Of a DNA stretch of 64,000 nt, positions 43,817-52,638 are shown one piece after another. Position 1 is the stretch's first letter, and each line of letters opens with the position of its first letter. The DNA comes from an uncultured Oscillospiraceae bacterium (GTDB taxonomy: Bacteria > Bacillota_A > Clostridia > Oscillospirales > Acutalibacteraceae). The notes beneath the pieces were generated by a model. The model made no database searches, was not told the origin of the DNA, and saw nothing but the letters and a program-made list of their open reading frames with translations. The translations under genes were made by a program, and so were the position numbers. The stretch is taken from assembly GCA_910589395.1 (NCBI GenBank), contig CAJUTL010000003.1, positions 1-64,000 of the forward strand, read 5' to 3'.

Positions 43817-45901
43817 TCAGAAACGCAGAAGCAATACGCTGTGCGGCGGTATGCACAGAGAGCCGGTCCGCGCCTGCTCCAAAACGTCTTTCTTCTCAAA
43901 AACAGAGGGGGGAAGCACGGTAGCGCTGGAATAGAGCACCGCCTCCCGGCAGGGGCCGTGCTGGGAGAAATCCACCACCTTTTCCTTGCTGAAGGAGGCG
44001 TTCACAACGGTGGCCGTAATCTGCTCTTCCCGGTCGATCGTCACAACAGCTTCCTGCGAGGCGGAGCACAGGCGGTTTCCCGCATGGTATTTCATCAGAG
44101 AAAACACCTGCCCCTGGGCCGTCATGCCGACATGATCCGGATCTACGCAGAGCATTCCCTCATTGACCGCCTGGAAATGGCAGGCAACGGCAATGCCGCT
44201 TTTTTCCGCCTCTTCGATCAAAAGGTGCATGGCCAGCGCGGCGTAAATGCCGTCTGTCACGCTGGAAGGGCGATACCAGGCGTACCAGACGTTCCACTCG
44301 TCCAGAGAGATACGCACATTGGGTTCCAGCCATTGGCGGGATTCCCGAATGAGGGCGCGCATGCGGGAAACAGACGCCAGGCACTCATGGTACTCCTGCT
44401 CTACCTTGGAGAGCTCCGTATAGTTTGGAGCGTGGCCGTAGTAGTGCTGTGAGATCATCTGAGCAATACCGGAAAGGGGGCGCGCGGAAAGCTCCGCCCA
44501 TTCTTTGTTGGGGTAGGGGCCGGAAGAACACAGGCTGAGCTTTGGGGACACCTCCAGCATTTTTCTGCCGTGCTCCAGGGCGGTTTGGCAATACCCGCCG
44601 GGGGTGTTGTCGCCTTCCATATGGCCGTAGCCGAACTCATTGCCCAGGGACCAGAGCTGCACCCGGTAGGGCTCCTCGTACCCGCGCTCCGCTCTGAGCC
44701 GCCCATATTTCGTAGAGCTGTCGCCGTTGCAGTATTCCACCCACGCCGCGTTTTCCTCCGGGGTGTTCCAGCAGGGGTTGATGGTGATGAACGGCTCCGC
44801 GCCGATCTTCCGGCACAGGGCAATAAAATCATCGGTGTTGATCTCATCATAATCATACCCCATGGAGTGGGGCTGTGTTTCCAGGCCGAGATACGATTGG
44901 AGCGGCGCCCGCATATCCACCGGGAGAAGTCCGTCCATCCAGTTATATTCTCCGGCGAAATTGCCACCCGGCCAGCGTAGGACCCGAATTCCCATTTCCG
45001 CCATCGCCTCTACCACGTCCTGGCGCATTCCCCGGAAATTGTCCTTTGGCAAAAGGGAAAGGGCCCCGAAGCAGACAGAGCCTGCCTCCTCCCACCAAAT
45101 GCGCAGGTCCGCGTCCTGGTCGATGGTATTGGGGGTCAGCTCCAGCTCAAAGCGGGTCCATTCCTCCGCTTCCACAGCCATGGTGCGCAGGTCATATACA
45201 AGGTCGCCCGCCCGGTTTGTCAGGGCGGCGGAGAAGGTGACGGGCCCTTTTGTCCGTACCACAGCTCCAAATAAATAGCTTTCCCCCTGCCGAACTCCAA
45301 GGCCGTGCTGCCCCAGGCCCGCCGGCTGTCCTTCATACGGGTTCAAAAGGCTCAGGGAATTGCACTCTGACATGCGCTTCATGTGATACCCTTCTCCGTG
45401 CCGTGTGTAGGGGCGGTCAAATGTAAAGATCGTGTGTTCTCCAATGGGATACCATTCCGCGGCGCAGCCCTTACAGGCGGAAGGATTGCCCGCGAATTTT
45501 CGGTTTCGCAGCATCTGGGCGGACAGCCCTCCCCGAATGCAGGAACGGGTGTGCTCTAAATTGCTGCCGAACAGATAGGGGGATACCATCAGGCTGCCGG
45601 GATCGGCGGGCTTTAGAGAAAGGGGCTGGGTATAATCCTCTTTTTCTCCGCAAGCGCTCATTTCGTCCAGATTGCTGCTGCGGGCGACGTTGAGAAACTC
45701 CCCGCTTAAAATCTCGATAACGCTTACCCGCAGCTCCGCCGCCAGCCGATTGAGCAGGGCGATATCCGGCAGGCTTTTTCCCCGTTCCCATTTGGAGACC
45801 GCCTTGTCGGTAACGTCCAGACGCTGTGCAAGCTGTGCCTGGGTAAGCCCCAGGTTCATCCGCAGCCTGGTGATCAGGCGGCCTGTTTGTGCCATGTTCA
45901 T
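43817..45901 (-). CDS. Fusion: XRE DNA-binding domain plus GH51 alpha-L-arabinofuranosidase
   Basis: This is one uninterrupted 694-residue frame. Residues 8-65 are a Cro/CI-type helix-turn-helix (ITRLRMNLGLTQAQLAQRLD, then VTDKAVSKWERGKSLPDIALL). After a short linker, residues about 95-694 are a complete GH51 enzyme: PYLFGSNLEHTRSCI, VLRWPGGNFAGEYNW, acid/base Glu422 in WSLGNEFG, nucleophile Glu535 in ISLDEWNVWY, and a C-terminal beta-sandwich. Both catalytic glutamates and the DNA-binding helices look intact and there is no signal peptide, so it is a cytoplasmic enzyme that may also bind DNA. AGAGGAG precedes the ATG. It sits upstream of the uptake operon with its own promoter. Confidence 0.88.
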   Translation of the reverse strand: MNMAQTGRLITRLRMNLGLTQAQLAQRLDVTDKAVSKWERGKSLPDIALLNRLAAELRVSVIEILSGEFLNVARSSNLDEMSACGEKEDYTQPLSLKPADPGSLMVSPYLFGSNLEHTRSCIRGGLSAQMLRNRKFAGNPSACKGCAAEWYPIGEHTIFTFDRPYTRHGEGYHMKRMSECNSLSLLNPYEGQPAGLGQHGLGVRQGESYLFGAVVRTKGPVTFSAALTNRAGDLVYDLRTMAVEAEEWTRFELELTPNTIDQDADLRIWWEEAGSVCFGALSLLPKDNFRGMRQDVVEAMAEMGIRVLRWPGGNFAGEYNWMDGLLPVDMRAPLQSYLGLETQPHSMGYDYDEINTDDFIALCRKIGAEPFITINPCWNTPEENAAWVEYCNGDSSTKYGRLRAERGYEEPYRVQLWSLGNEFGYGHMEGDNTPGGYCQTALEHGRKMLEVSPKLSLCSSGPYPNKEWAELSARPLSGIAQMISQHYYGHAPNYTELSKVEQEYHECLASVSRMRALIRESRQWLEPNVRISLDEWNVWYAWYRPSSVTDGIYAALAMHLLIEEAEKSGIAVACHFQAVNEGMLCVDPDHVGMTAQGQVFSLMKYHAGNRLCSASQEAVVTIDREEQITATVVNASFSKEKVVDFSQHGPCREAVLYSSATVLPPSVFEKKDVLEQARTGSLCIPPHSVLLLRF

Positions 45902-45937
45902 ACAATTTTCTCCTCTCGCTCTTTTTAGCTTGTTTTT

Positions 45938-45982
45938 AGCATAACATAAGCGGAATGGCAGAGCAATCGACCATTGGTTTAC
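45938..45982 (-). promoter_or_regulatory. Promoter of the HTH-GH51 gene with candidate operator
   Basis: On the minus strand TTGCTC (45961-45966), 17 bp, TATGCT (45938-45943). GTAAACCAATGGTCGATTG (45964-45982) overlaps the -35, with the same placement as the motif in the uptake operon promoter. It is a plausible binding site for the XRE domain of the fusion protein itself. Confidence 0.65.
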
Positions 45983-46060
45983 CGGCGGTTCCCCGTTAGC
46001 CTGTCCCGAATGTTTCCGGAAAAGCAGGGAGAGATCAATTTTGTGCGGGCGCTGCTAAAA

Positions 46061-46106
46061 AAGCAAGCAGACGAAAAAAAGGCTCTCGTCTGCTTGCTTT
46101 TTATTT
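46061..46106 (+). terminator. Bidirectional terminator
   Basis: AAAGCAAGCAGACGA and TCGTCTGCTTGCTTT form a 15-bp stem around a loop of about 11 bases, with T-runs on both sides. It separates the small ORF/TetR transcript (minus strand, ending near 46142) from the HTH-GH51 promoter. Confidence 0.8.
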
Positions 46107-46141
46107 TTGTCAGTTTTTCGGGGCGTGCCTGGCGGTTGCCG

Positions 46142-46303
46142 CTATCTTTCGGTTACAGGCGGTGCTTCTATCACGGCGGTTTTCATGATTTGGCCGCTGC
46201 TGCTAAAGTTTTTCAGCTCCAGTTCCGTTTTGACCGCATAGGGGACCGTGATGGTTTCCTGTCCGATAAGATACGCCAGGCTTCCGCATGCTTTGCTCCA
46301 CAA
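46142..46303 (-). CDS. Possible small gene behind the TetR regulator
   Basis: This 53-codon frame starts with TTG (LWSKACGSLAYLIGQETITV, ending KTAVIEAPPVTER). AAAGGAGG lies five bases before the start, one of the best ribosome sites in the region, and the start is about 20 bases past the TetR stop. The sequence looks protein-like (alternating hydrophobic residues) but I do not recognise it. An overlapping GTG frame (VEQSMRKPGV...) is the rival reading. Confidence 0.4.
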   Translation of the reverse strand: MWSKACGSLAYLIGQETITVPYAVKTELELKNFSSSGQIMKTAVIEAPPVTER

Positions 46304-46321
46304 AAACGCCTCCTTTCATGG

Positions 46322-46951
46322 TTATGGAAATGCCTTTGGCATAGGAGGCGTTTCCGACAAGCGCTCCGGAAAAAGATACCCGGAAAGGCCTGTGGTCAGA
46401 AATTGGAACACGGTGTCCTCCGTTTCCCGGGTATTGGGCAATACGCCCTCCACCACATACTTGGCGTACATGACCGTGCTGGTAAGAATATGGTGCCACA
46501 ACAGCTCCTGATTGATTTTCTTCAGGGCTGGGAATATCTTCAGAAAGGCGCGCACCATATCGGCAAAGGTGTTGAAATAGCTGGTATCCCGCTGTTTGTC
46601 GTATTGGTGGAAAAAGGCGCTGTCTCGAAACCGGTGATAAAAGATCGTTTCGTCCGGGTGGGCGATCCAAAACTGAAAGTAAGGCTGCCACAGGCTCCTG
46701 ATCGCTTTCAGCGGAGCTGTGAGCAGAAGGCAGGGATCGAATTCCAGCTTTTCAAAAATCGTGGCAGCCTGCCGGTCCACATAGGTAAAGCACTCCCGCA
46801 TCAGCTGATCCTTGCTGCTGAAATAGCGGTACAGGGCCCCGGGAGAAAGCTCCGCCAGTTCACTGATATTCTGGATCCGCACCCCTTCCAGACCGTACTG
46901 CCGCACGGCCCGCATGGCGGCAATGACAATGCGGGCTCTGGTATTTTCCAC
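46322..46951 (-). CDS. TetR-family transcriptional regulator
   Basis: This 209-residue protein starts with a TetR helix-turn-helix (IVIAAMRAVRQYGLEGVRIQ, then NISELAELSPGALYRYFSSK, DQLMRECF). A helical ligand-binding domain of about 150 residues follows without recognisable specificity. The start is GTG with GGGGAGG upstream. A small ORF with an excellent ribosome site follows. It is divergent from the GH42 gene with about 535 bp between; it may regulate that gene or the small ORF. Confidence 0.85.
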   Translation of the reverse strand: MENTRARIVIAAMRAVRQYGLEGVRIQNISELAELSPGALYRYFSSKDQLMRECFTYVDRQAATIFEKLEFDPCLLLTAPLKAIRSLWQPYFQFWIAHPDETIFYHRFRDSAFFHQYDKQRDTSYFNTFADMVRAFLKIFPALKKINQELLWHHILTSTVMYAKYVVEGVLPNTRETEDTVFQFLTTGLSGYLFPERLSETPPMPKAFP

Positions 46952-47486
46952 TTGAAATTCCTCCCCTTGAGGAAGAACTGAATATGATCAGCGCCTCCTG
47001 GATAGTCAGGCATAGAAAGAATAAATAAATTGTACACGGTTTCCCTTTTCTTGGCAATACCGGCCTGGAATTTTACAAAAGGAAGAGTACACGGAGCATC
47101 TGAGAAGGAAGCCGGATCCTATGGAGAAAATATTCCGCCCAAAAGGGTTTTATAAGGAATTGTGATTTTCCCTTGATAGTTTTCCTGTTTTTGACAGTTA
47201 TTGTGGCTCTTGACGATTTCGGCGGGGGCATAGTTAAATGTGGGGGGTCTATCAATACAAGCGCTGTGACAGCATAATGGGTACGGCGCGGAAAAGGCGG
47301 ATCGGGGGTTCCTATAATGAAGGCCCCGATTCGCCTTTTCCTTGCAATTTTTTGCTTCTATGCTATACTGAAACGAAGGAAGGACGAAATGGCTTTGCGG
47401 GTGGTGTAAAGGGAATTGCCTTGTCACAAAAACCTTCAAACCGCCTGCCGTCCTTCTATTGCTGATATTTTTGGGAGGCTGTCGCA
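46952..47486. promoter_or_regulatory. Intergenic region with long inverted repeat and GH42 promoter
   Basis: TTGCAA (47342-47347), 16 bp, TATACT (47364-47369) lies upstream of the GH42 gene. Just ahead, 47290-47307 and 47324-47341 form an 18-bp inverted repeat with one mismatch (GGAAAAGGCGGATCGGGG), ending at the -35. It could be a terminator of upstream transcription or a regulator site. The rest (46952-47285) shows no gene. Confidence 0.5.
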
Positions 47487-49535
47487 ATGAAAAAATCCAT
47501 TCGACTGGAGCACTTGACCTTGGGCGTGTGCTATTATCCGGAGCATTGGCCGGAAAGCATGTGGGCGGAGGATCTGGACAGAATGCTTGCCGCCGGTATC
47601 ACCGTCTGCCGGGTGGCGGAATTCGCCTGGAGCAAATTTGAAAAAACCGAGGGCGTATTCACCTTTGATTTTTTCGACCGCTTTTTGGATCTGGCGGCGG
47701 AAAAGGGCATGAAGGTGATCTTCTGCACCCCCACGGCCACGCCGCCTGCCTGGCTGACGGAAAAGTACCCGGAGGTACTAAACGCACTGCCGGACGGCAC
47801 CCTGGTTCGCCACGGAATGCGCTGCCACTGTAACCATACCTCTCCGGTCTTTCTGAAGCTCTGCGCCCGGGTGGTGGAACAGATCGCCGCCCATTACGGC
47901 CAGCACCCGGCCATCATCGGCTGGCAGATCGATAATGAAATCAACTGCGAAACGAGCCAGTACTATTCGGAAAGCGATTCTCTGGGGTTTCGGGCGTATC
48001 TGAAACGGAAATTCGGCACCCTGGAAAAGCTGAACGAGGCCATGGGCACGGTGTTCTGGAACCAGGAATATACCGATTGGGACGAGATTTTTGTAGCCCG
48101 GCCCACCCTGGCGGATTCCCCCAATCCACATCTTTTGCTGGAGCAGAAAAAATTTGTTTCGGAAAGCGCCATTGCCTTTTTTAAGCTTCAGGCGGATATT
48201 TTGAAAAAGCACCGGAAGCCGGAGGATTTTATCACCACGAACGGCATGTTCGGCCATTTGGATTATCTGGAGCTGAACCGCCGGGCGCTGGATTTTATCA
48301 CCTATGACAGCTACCCGAATTTCGCCTATGCCATGGGCACGGGCACAAACGCCAACGCCTCCGCCGCGGGGAAGCTGAAGGACCGCTCCAGCGGCTTAAG
48401 CCTTTCCCGGGTGCGCTCCGTTTCCCCCAATTTCGGCATTATGGAGCAGCAGTCCGGCGGGGGAGGGTGGCAGACCAGGCTGACCCAGCCCGCGCCCCTG
48501 CCGGGCCAGCTGCGGCTTTGGGCTTATCAGTCCATTGCCCACGGTGCGGATTTTATCAGCTTCTTCCGGTGGCGCACCTGCACGGTGGGAACGGAGATCT
48601 ATTGGAACGGCATTCTGCCCTGGGATAACCGGGACAGCCGCCAGCTGGAGGAGGTCAAACGGCTGCGGCGGGAGCTGGAGAACCTTTCTACTCTGGCAGG
48701 TGGCAAATACCGGGCAAAGATGGCGGTGGGCTATCATTACCAGTCCGAATGGGACGGGGAAGGGGACGTGTTCCATGGCCCCCTGAGCGGCCCTTCCGTA
48801 ATGAACTGGTTCTATGCCTGCCAGGTCAGCCATACGCCCATGGACCTGCTGTGCCTGGACCGGGAGCTGACGCTGGAAGAGCTGCAAGCCTATGAGCTGC
48901 TGGTGCTTCCCCATATCGCGCTGCTGCCGAAGAGCTTGTGTGAGCTGTTGGAGACCTATATTTCCCAGGGCGGCAAGGTGATTTTCGGTGCGCGAACCGG
49001 CTTTAAGGACGAATTCGGCCGCTGCCCCATGGCCCCCGCGCCGGGCGCCGCCGCAAGGCTGGTGGGCGGCACGGTACGGGAGTATACCCTGGTTCCGGAG
49101 GATCGTTCCGCCTCTGTCGCCCTGTTCGGAGAGGAGGTTCCCATGCCCCTGCTCCACGAAATTCTGGAAGCGGAGGACGGCGAGGTTCTGGCCCGCTATC
49201 ATGGCTCCTGGTACGATGGCAGCCCCGCCGTGCTGCGCAAGCCCACTGGGAAGGGGGAGGCCCTCTATTTCGGCGCGGCCTTCTCCGAGGAAGCAGCCTT
49301 TGCCCTGCTTCGCCACGCGGGCCTGACAGAGGCCTGCGCCGACGCGCTGATGCTGCCCCCGGAGATCGAATATGCTCTCAGAGAAAAAGACGGTCATGCC
49401 TGCCGGTTTCTCCTGAACTACACGGAAAAGCCCCAGCCTTTCCTGTGCAAAAAGCCCCTTACCGACCTGCTCACCGGAGAACAGCACAACGGTGAAACCG
49501 TCCTGCCGCCCTTCGGAGTGATGGCGCTTGCTTAG
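47487..49535 (+). CDS. GH42 beta-galactosidase
   Basis: This 682-residue GH42 enzyme starts LTLGVCYYPEHWPESMWAEDL, followed by AGITVCRVAEFAWSKFEKTEG. The acid/base Glu151 is in GWQIDNEINCETSQ, and the trimerisation domain follows from about residue 395. GH42 enzymes cleave beta-galactosides (or sometimes alpha-L-arabinosides) inside cells. There is no signal peptide. GGGAGG stands about nine bases before the ATG. The neighbouring arabinofuranosidase and uptake operon suggest a role in plant galactan or arabinogalactan fragments. Confidence 0.92.
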   Translation: MKKSIRLEHLTLGVCYYPEHWPESMWAEDLDRMLAAGITVCRVAEFAWSKFEKTEGVFTFDFFDRFLDLAAEKGMKVIFCTPTATPPAWLTEKYPEVLNALPDGTLVRHGMRCHCNHTSPVFLKLCARVVEQIAAHYGQHPAIIGWQIDNEINCETSQYYSESDSLGFRAYLKRKFGTLEKLNEAMGTVFWNQEYTDWDEIFVARPTLADSPNPHLLLEQKKFVSESAIAFFKLQADILKKHRKPEDFITTNGMFGHLDYLELNRRALDFITYDSYPNFAYAMGTGTNANASAAGKLKDRSSGLSLSRVRSVSPNFGIMEQQSGGGGWQTRLTQPAPLPGQLRLWAYQSIAHGADFISFFRWRTCTVGTEIYWNGILPWDNRDSRQLEEVKRLRRELENLSTLAGGKYRAKMAVGYHYQSEWDGEGDVFHGPLSGPSVMNWFYACQVSHTPMDLLCLDRELTLEELQAYELLVLPHIALLPKSLCELLETYISQGGKVIFGARTGFKDEFGRCPMAPAPGAAARLVGGTVREYTLVPEDRSASVALFGEEVPMPLLHEILEAEDGEVLARYHGSWYDGSPAVLRKPTGKGEALYFGAAFSEEAAFALLRHAGLTEACADALMLPPEIEYALREKDGHACRFLLNYTEKPQPFLCKKPLTDLLTGEQHNGETVLPPFGVMALA

Positions 49536-50225
49536 ATGCTGGGCGGTGGCGGCGCGATAAAATGAGCAATTAGCAATAAGGAACGAGCAATGATAAAGGG
49601 CAAGAGCCCAAGCGCCGCAAGCAGCACAGGCGTTGTTGCCAATGCAGGATAAATAGGAATTTGTAGGGCTAATAAATAGCACTAATCCCTTGCCTCCCCT
49701 GAGAAGGGGAAATCTGCTCTTTGAGCAGATTTCGGTGCGGCCGTAAGGTTATCGGAGGGAGTCTGGCTCGCTGGAAGATCTCATAAAACCTGCATTTCGC
49801 ACCTTCCCAGCCAGAATTCCTCAGTCATGCTAACGCATGACAGCTTTCTCCGCTTCGCTCCGGTCGGTGCTGGTCTCCACCGGAGACCAGCACCCCTTAC
49901 TCGCGCAGGTGGCTCCTAAGGGCGTTAAACTCTAATTGATCGAATTTCTTGCCATCGGGTAAAAACTTCTCTGAAACAACCCCGCCGAGATCGCCTTGTT
50001 TTGCGATCCTCGCCGTACTTTTTCGGCGCAACCTTAAATTTCGGTTCAGCCACCCTGAATAAGCGCGAAAGCGCAAAATTGTGATAGCCGCAAAGCGATC
50101 ATCACAGCCGTGAATTGTGCGGTGTTGCCTTTATTCAAAGAAACAGGAAACAGCCCTGTGCGAAAAGAAGCTCCGCACAAGGCTGTTTCCTGTTTCTATT
50201 TAGGAGAAGACAAGTAGTGATCAGA
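49536..50225. repeat. Long intergenic region with dispersed palindromes and terminator
   Basis: This stretch of about 690 bases has no gene. It contains palindromic units, including GTCATGCTAACGCATGAC (49835-49852) in a CCTCAGTCAT...ATGACAGCTTTC context typical of dispersed intergenic repeats in Firmicutes, and GGTGCTGGTCTCCACCGGAG...CAGCACC near 49866-49894. The palindrome GGTCTCC..GGAGACC resembles that in the tRNA-Trp relic at 9977. At 50145-50199 a 17-bp stem (AGAAACAGGAAACAGCC/GGCTGTTTCCTGTTTCT) forms a terminator for the minus-strand operon ending at 50226. Confidence 0.6.
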
Positions 50226-51329
50226 TTACAAAACGACTTCCTTGCCGGTTTCGGCAGATCGGTAAATAGCTTCCAGAATTTGTGTGACTACAAAGGCCTG
50301 TTCGGGTTTTACGCAGGGCTCGGTATCGTTTAGAATGGCGTTCAGCCACTGTTCGGCTTCGAGAACGCCCGGGGCAGAGGTTCCGCCTTCAAAGTAGGCG
50401 ACCGCGCCGCCGCCCGCGATCTCTTCGTTCATCAAATGGCCGTGGCGGCCCCGGTTGTAGACCAGCTTATCCTGCTGATAGCTCATGCCTGAATAGATCT
50501 CCGCGCCGGCCCTGGTGCCGCACAGGGTGGTGCTGGCTTCTCTGGATTCGGAAAGATTGATGGCCCAGGAGGCCTCCAGATTGATGGTGGTTCCGTTTTT
50601 CATTTTGATAAAGCCCATGGCGCTGTCCTCTACCTCATAGGTATCGGGGTCCCAGGGCCCGAAGAGGTTGCCTTCGACGGCCTGCTGCAAATGTCCCAGC
50701 TTGTAGAACACGCTGCCCAAAACGCGATCCGGCTCGTAATTCTCCATCATCCACAGCGTAAGATCCAATGCGTGGGTGCCAATATCGATCAACGGCCCGC
50801 CGCCCTGCAGGGCCTTATTTGGGAATACGCCCCAGGTGGGAACAGCCCGGCGGCGAACGGCGTGGGCCTTGCCATAGTAGATTTCGCCCAGCTCTCCGGC
50901 TTCACAGGCCTTCTTCAAATTCTGTACCTCCGGGCGGAAACGGTTCTGATAGCCGATGGTGAATTTTTTGCCGGATTTTTTCCAGGCCTCCATCATTTTT
51001 TTCGCATCGGCGCTGGTGGCGGCCATGGGCTTTTCGCACAGTACGTGTTTCCCAGCCTCAAAGGCGTGTACGGTGATCTCGCAATGGGCCACGTTGGGGG
51101 TGAGCACATGGACCACATCGATAGACGGATCCTTCAGCAGCTCTTGGTGATCTGTGTAAACCGTCGCGCCGGGTGCGCCGTATTCCTTACAGGCCTTTTC
51201 CGCCCGCTCTCTGATGATATCGCAGAATGCCACAAGCTCGCATTTGTCGCTGTTGGCCTTCAGGGAGGGGAGATGCTTCTGGTTGGCAATGCCCCCGCAT
51301 CCGATCAGGCCGATTTTTAACTTTTTCAT
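50226..51329 (-). CDS. Gfo/Idh/MocA oxidoreductase, C-deglycosylation operon
   Basis: This 367-residue NAD(P)-dependent dehydrogenase has IGLIGCGGIANQKHLPSLKA at the N terminus, CEKPMA near 99 and GGPLIDIGTHALDLTLWMM near 175 with conserved Asp and His. It is last in the operon, after another family member, with AAAGGAA before its start. In known C-deglycosylation pathways a Gfo/Idh/MocA enzyme oxidises the 3-OH of the sugar before bond cleavage. This one could serve that step or process the released 3-keto sugar. Which of the two does what is not decidable from sequence. Confidence 0.88.
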   Translation of the reverse strand: MKKLKIGLIGCGGIANQKHLPSLKANSDKCELVAFCDIIRERAEKACKEYGAPGATVYTDHQELLKDPSIDVVHVLTPNVAHCEITVHAFEAGKHVLCEKPMAATSADAKKMMEAWKKSGKKFTIGYQNRFRPEVQNLKKACEAGELGEIYYGKAHAVRRRAVPTWGVFPNKALQGGGPLIDIGTHALDLTLWMMENYEPDRVLGSVFYKLGHLQQAVEGNLFGPWDPDTYEVEDSAMGFIKMKNGTTINLEASWAINLSESREASTTLCGTRAGAEIYSGMSYQQDKLVYNRGRHGHLMNEEIAGGGAVAYFEGGTSAPGVLEAEQWLNAILNDTEPCVKPEQAFVVTQILEAIYRSAETGKEVVL

Positions 51330-51378
51330 GTTACGATTCCTTTCTGTAAATCCTGATTCTGTTACCGGATCTTGATTA

Positions 51379-52611
51379 TCAATCGTCCAATACGCGTTCC
51401 TGGCAGGTTACGGAAAAAGCCGTGGCGGCCAGCGGCTCGGGCCTTTGGCAGCGCGTGGTCATTTCATAGACCTTTCCTGTTTTGCAGCATTCCTGAATGG
51501 CGTCTATCACCTCCACCGCGTGCAGGCCGATATCCGCGTGGCACCGAGGCCGCCTGTCGTTTAGCAGCGCGTAGCACATATCTGCCAGGCCAACTCCTCG
51601 GGAGGATTCATAAAAGCCGTGCAGCAAGGGCAGTTCTACCGATTGCTCCGGGTTCCATTCTCCCAGCTGCTGGCTGTCGGTATCGTTGGGGTCTCCTCTT
51701 CTCGGCGCGGGCTTTCCCAGCAAATTGGGATCCGGCTTCGCGCCGGGCCGGGTCACGACCAGCGTATCTGTAAACATATTGGGATCTCCCAGCTGTAAAT
51801 ATCCCTGGGTACCGCCCACGTTAAAGGCATGGCTGGTATAGGTGTCGGAAGAAATGTTGAAGGTGCCCAGCATGCCGTTTTCAAATTCCAGCGCCGCCAG
51901 CAGGGTGGTGGGGGTGTTTACCTCAAAGATCTCTCCGTATTTGGGGTGCTTGGGGTTTTCAAAAACTCTTTGGGGGAACAGATTGCCGCCGAACCCGGCC
52001 ACCCGCTTGATCGAGCCGAACAGGTTGATCATTTCATGCAGGTAATAGCCGCCCAGATCAAAGGGGAAGCCCCCGCCGTAATGCAGCGGGAAAAAGAAGT
52101 GCCGGGGCTTGGTATCGAAGAAGGGGGATTCCGGGTTATAGTGGCGGGAGACCTGGGCGTGTACCGTAAGGGGTCTGCCGATGATGCCATCGTCTATGTA
52201 TTTTCGGGCAGACTGCTCCCAGGCGCCCAGAAAAGTGTCCGGGGCAGTGGTATACAGCAGTCCCTTTTCCTGGGCCAGATCATACAGCATCTTCGCGTCG
52301 GCAAAGGTAGGAGCCATCATCTTCTCGCAGTATACATGCTTACCGTGCTCGAAAGCAGCCTTGGTGATCTCCACGTGAGATTCGGGATAGGTCAGGTTCA
52401 CCACGATCTCAATTTCCGGGTCCTCCATCAGATCCTTTACGCTCATGGCCTTTACGCCGGGGTAATGCTCTTCGATCCACTTCGCCCGGGATCCTATTTG
52501 ATCCGCACAGGCAACCACGTCGATCACTTCAAACTTATTTACCATGTTATCCATGTAGGTTCCCTTGCAGATCCCTCCGCAGCCTACAACGCCAACCTTT
52601 ACTTTTCTCAT
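51379..52611 (-). CDS. Gfo/Idh/MocA oxidoreductase, candidate glycoside 3-oxidase
   Basis: This 410-residue dehydrogenase starts VGVVGCGGICKGTYMDNMVN, with CEKMMAP (Met replacing Pro in the EKP motif) near 95 and GGFPFDLGGYYLHEMINLFG near 195. The Met in EKM is unusual and may mark a subgroup. It follows the alpha-subunit gene by 27 bp, with AAAGGAAG before the start. In this operon it is a good candidate for the 3-oxidation step that precedes C-glycoside cleavage (by analogy to DgpA). Alternatively it may handle inositol or a keto-sugar. Confidence 0.85.
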   Translation of the reverse strand: MRKVKVGVVGCGGICKGTYMDNMVNKFEVIDVVACADQIGSRAKWIEEHYPGVKAMSVKDLMEDPEIEIVVNLTYPESHVEITKAAFEHGKHVYCEKMMAPTFADAKMLYDLAQEKGLLYTTAPDTFLGAWEQSARKYIDDGIIGRPLTVHAQVSRHYNPESPFFDTKPRHFFFPLHYGGGFPFDLGGYYLHEMINLFGSIKRVAGFGGNLFPQRVFENPKHPKYGEIFEVNTPTTLLAALEFENGMLGTFNISSDTYTSHAFNVGGTQGYLQLGDPNMFTDTLVVTRPGAKPDPNLLGKPAPRRGDPNDTDSQQLGEWNPEQSVELPLLHGFYESSRGVGLADMCYALLNDRRPRCHADIGLHAVEVIDAIQECCKTGKVYEMTTRCQRPEPLAATAFSVTCQERVLDD

Positions 52612-52638
52612 GTTTTCGCTTCCTTTCTGTCTGTTTCC

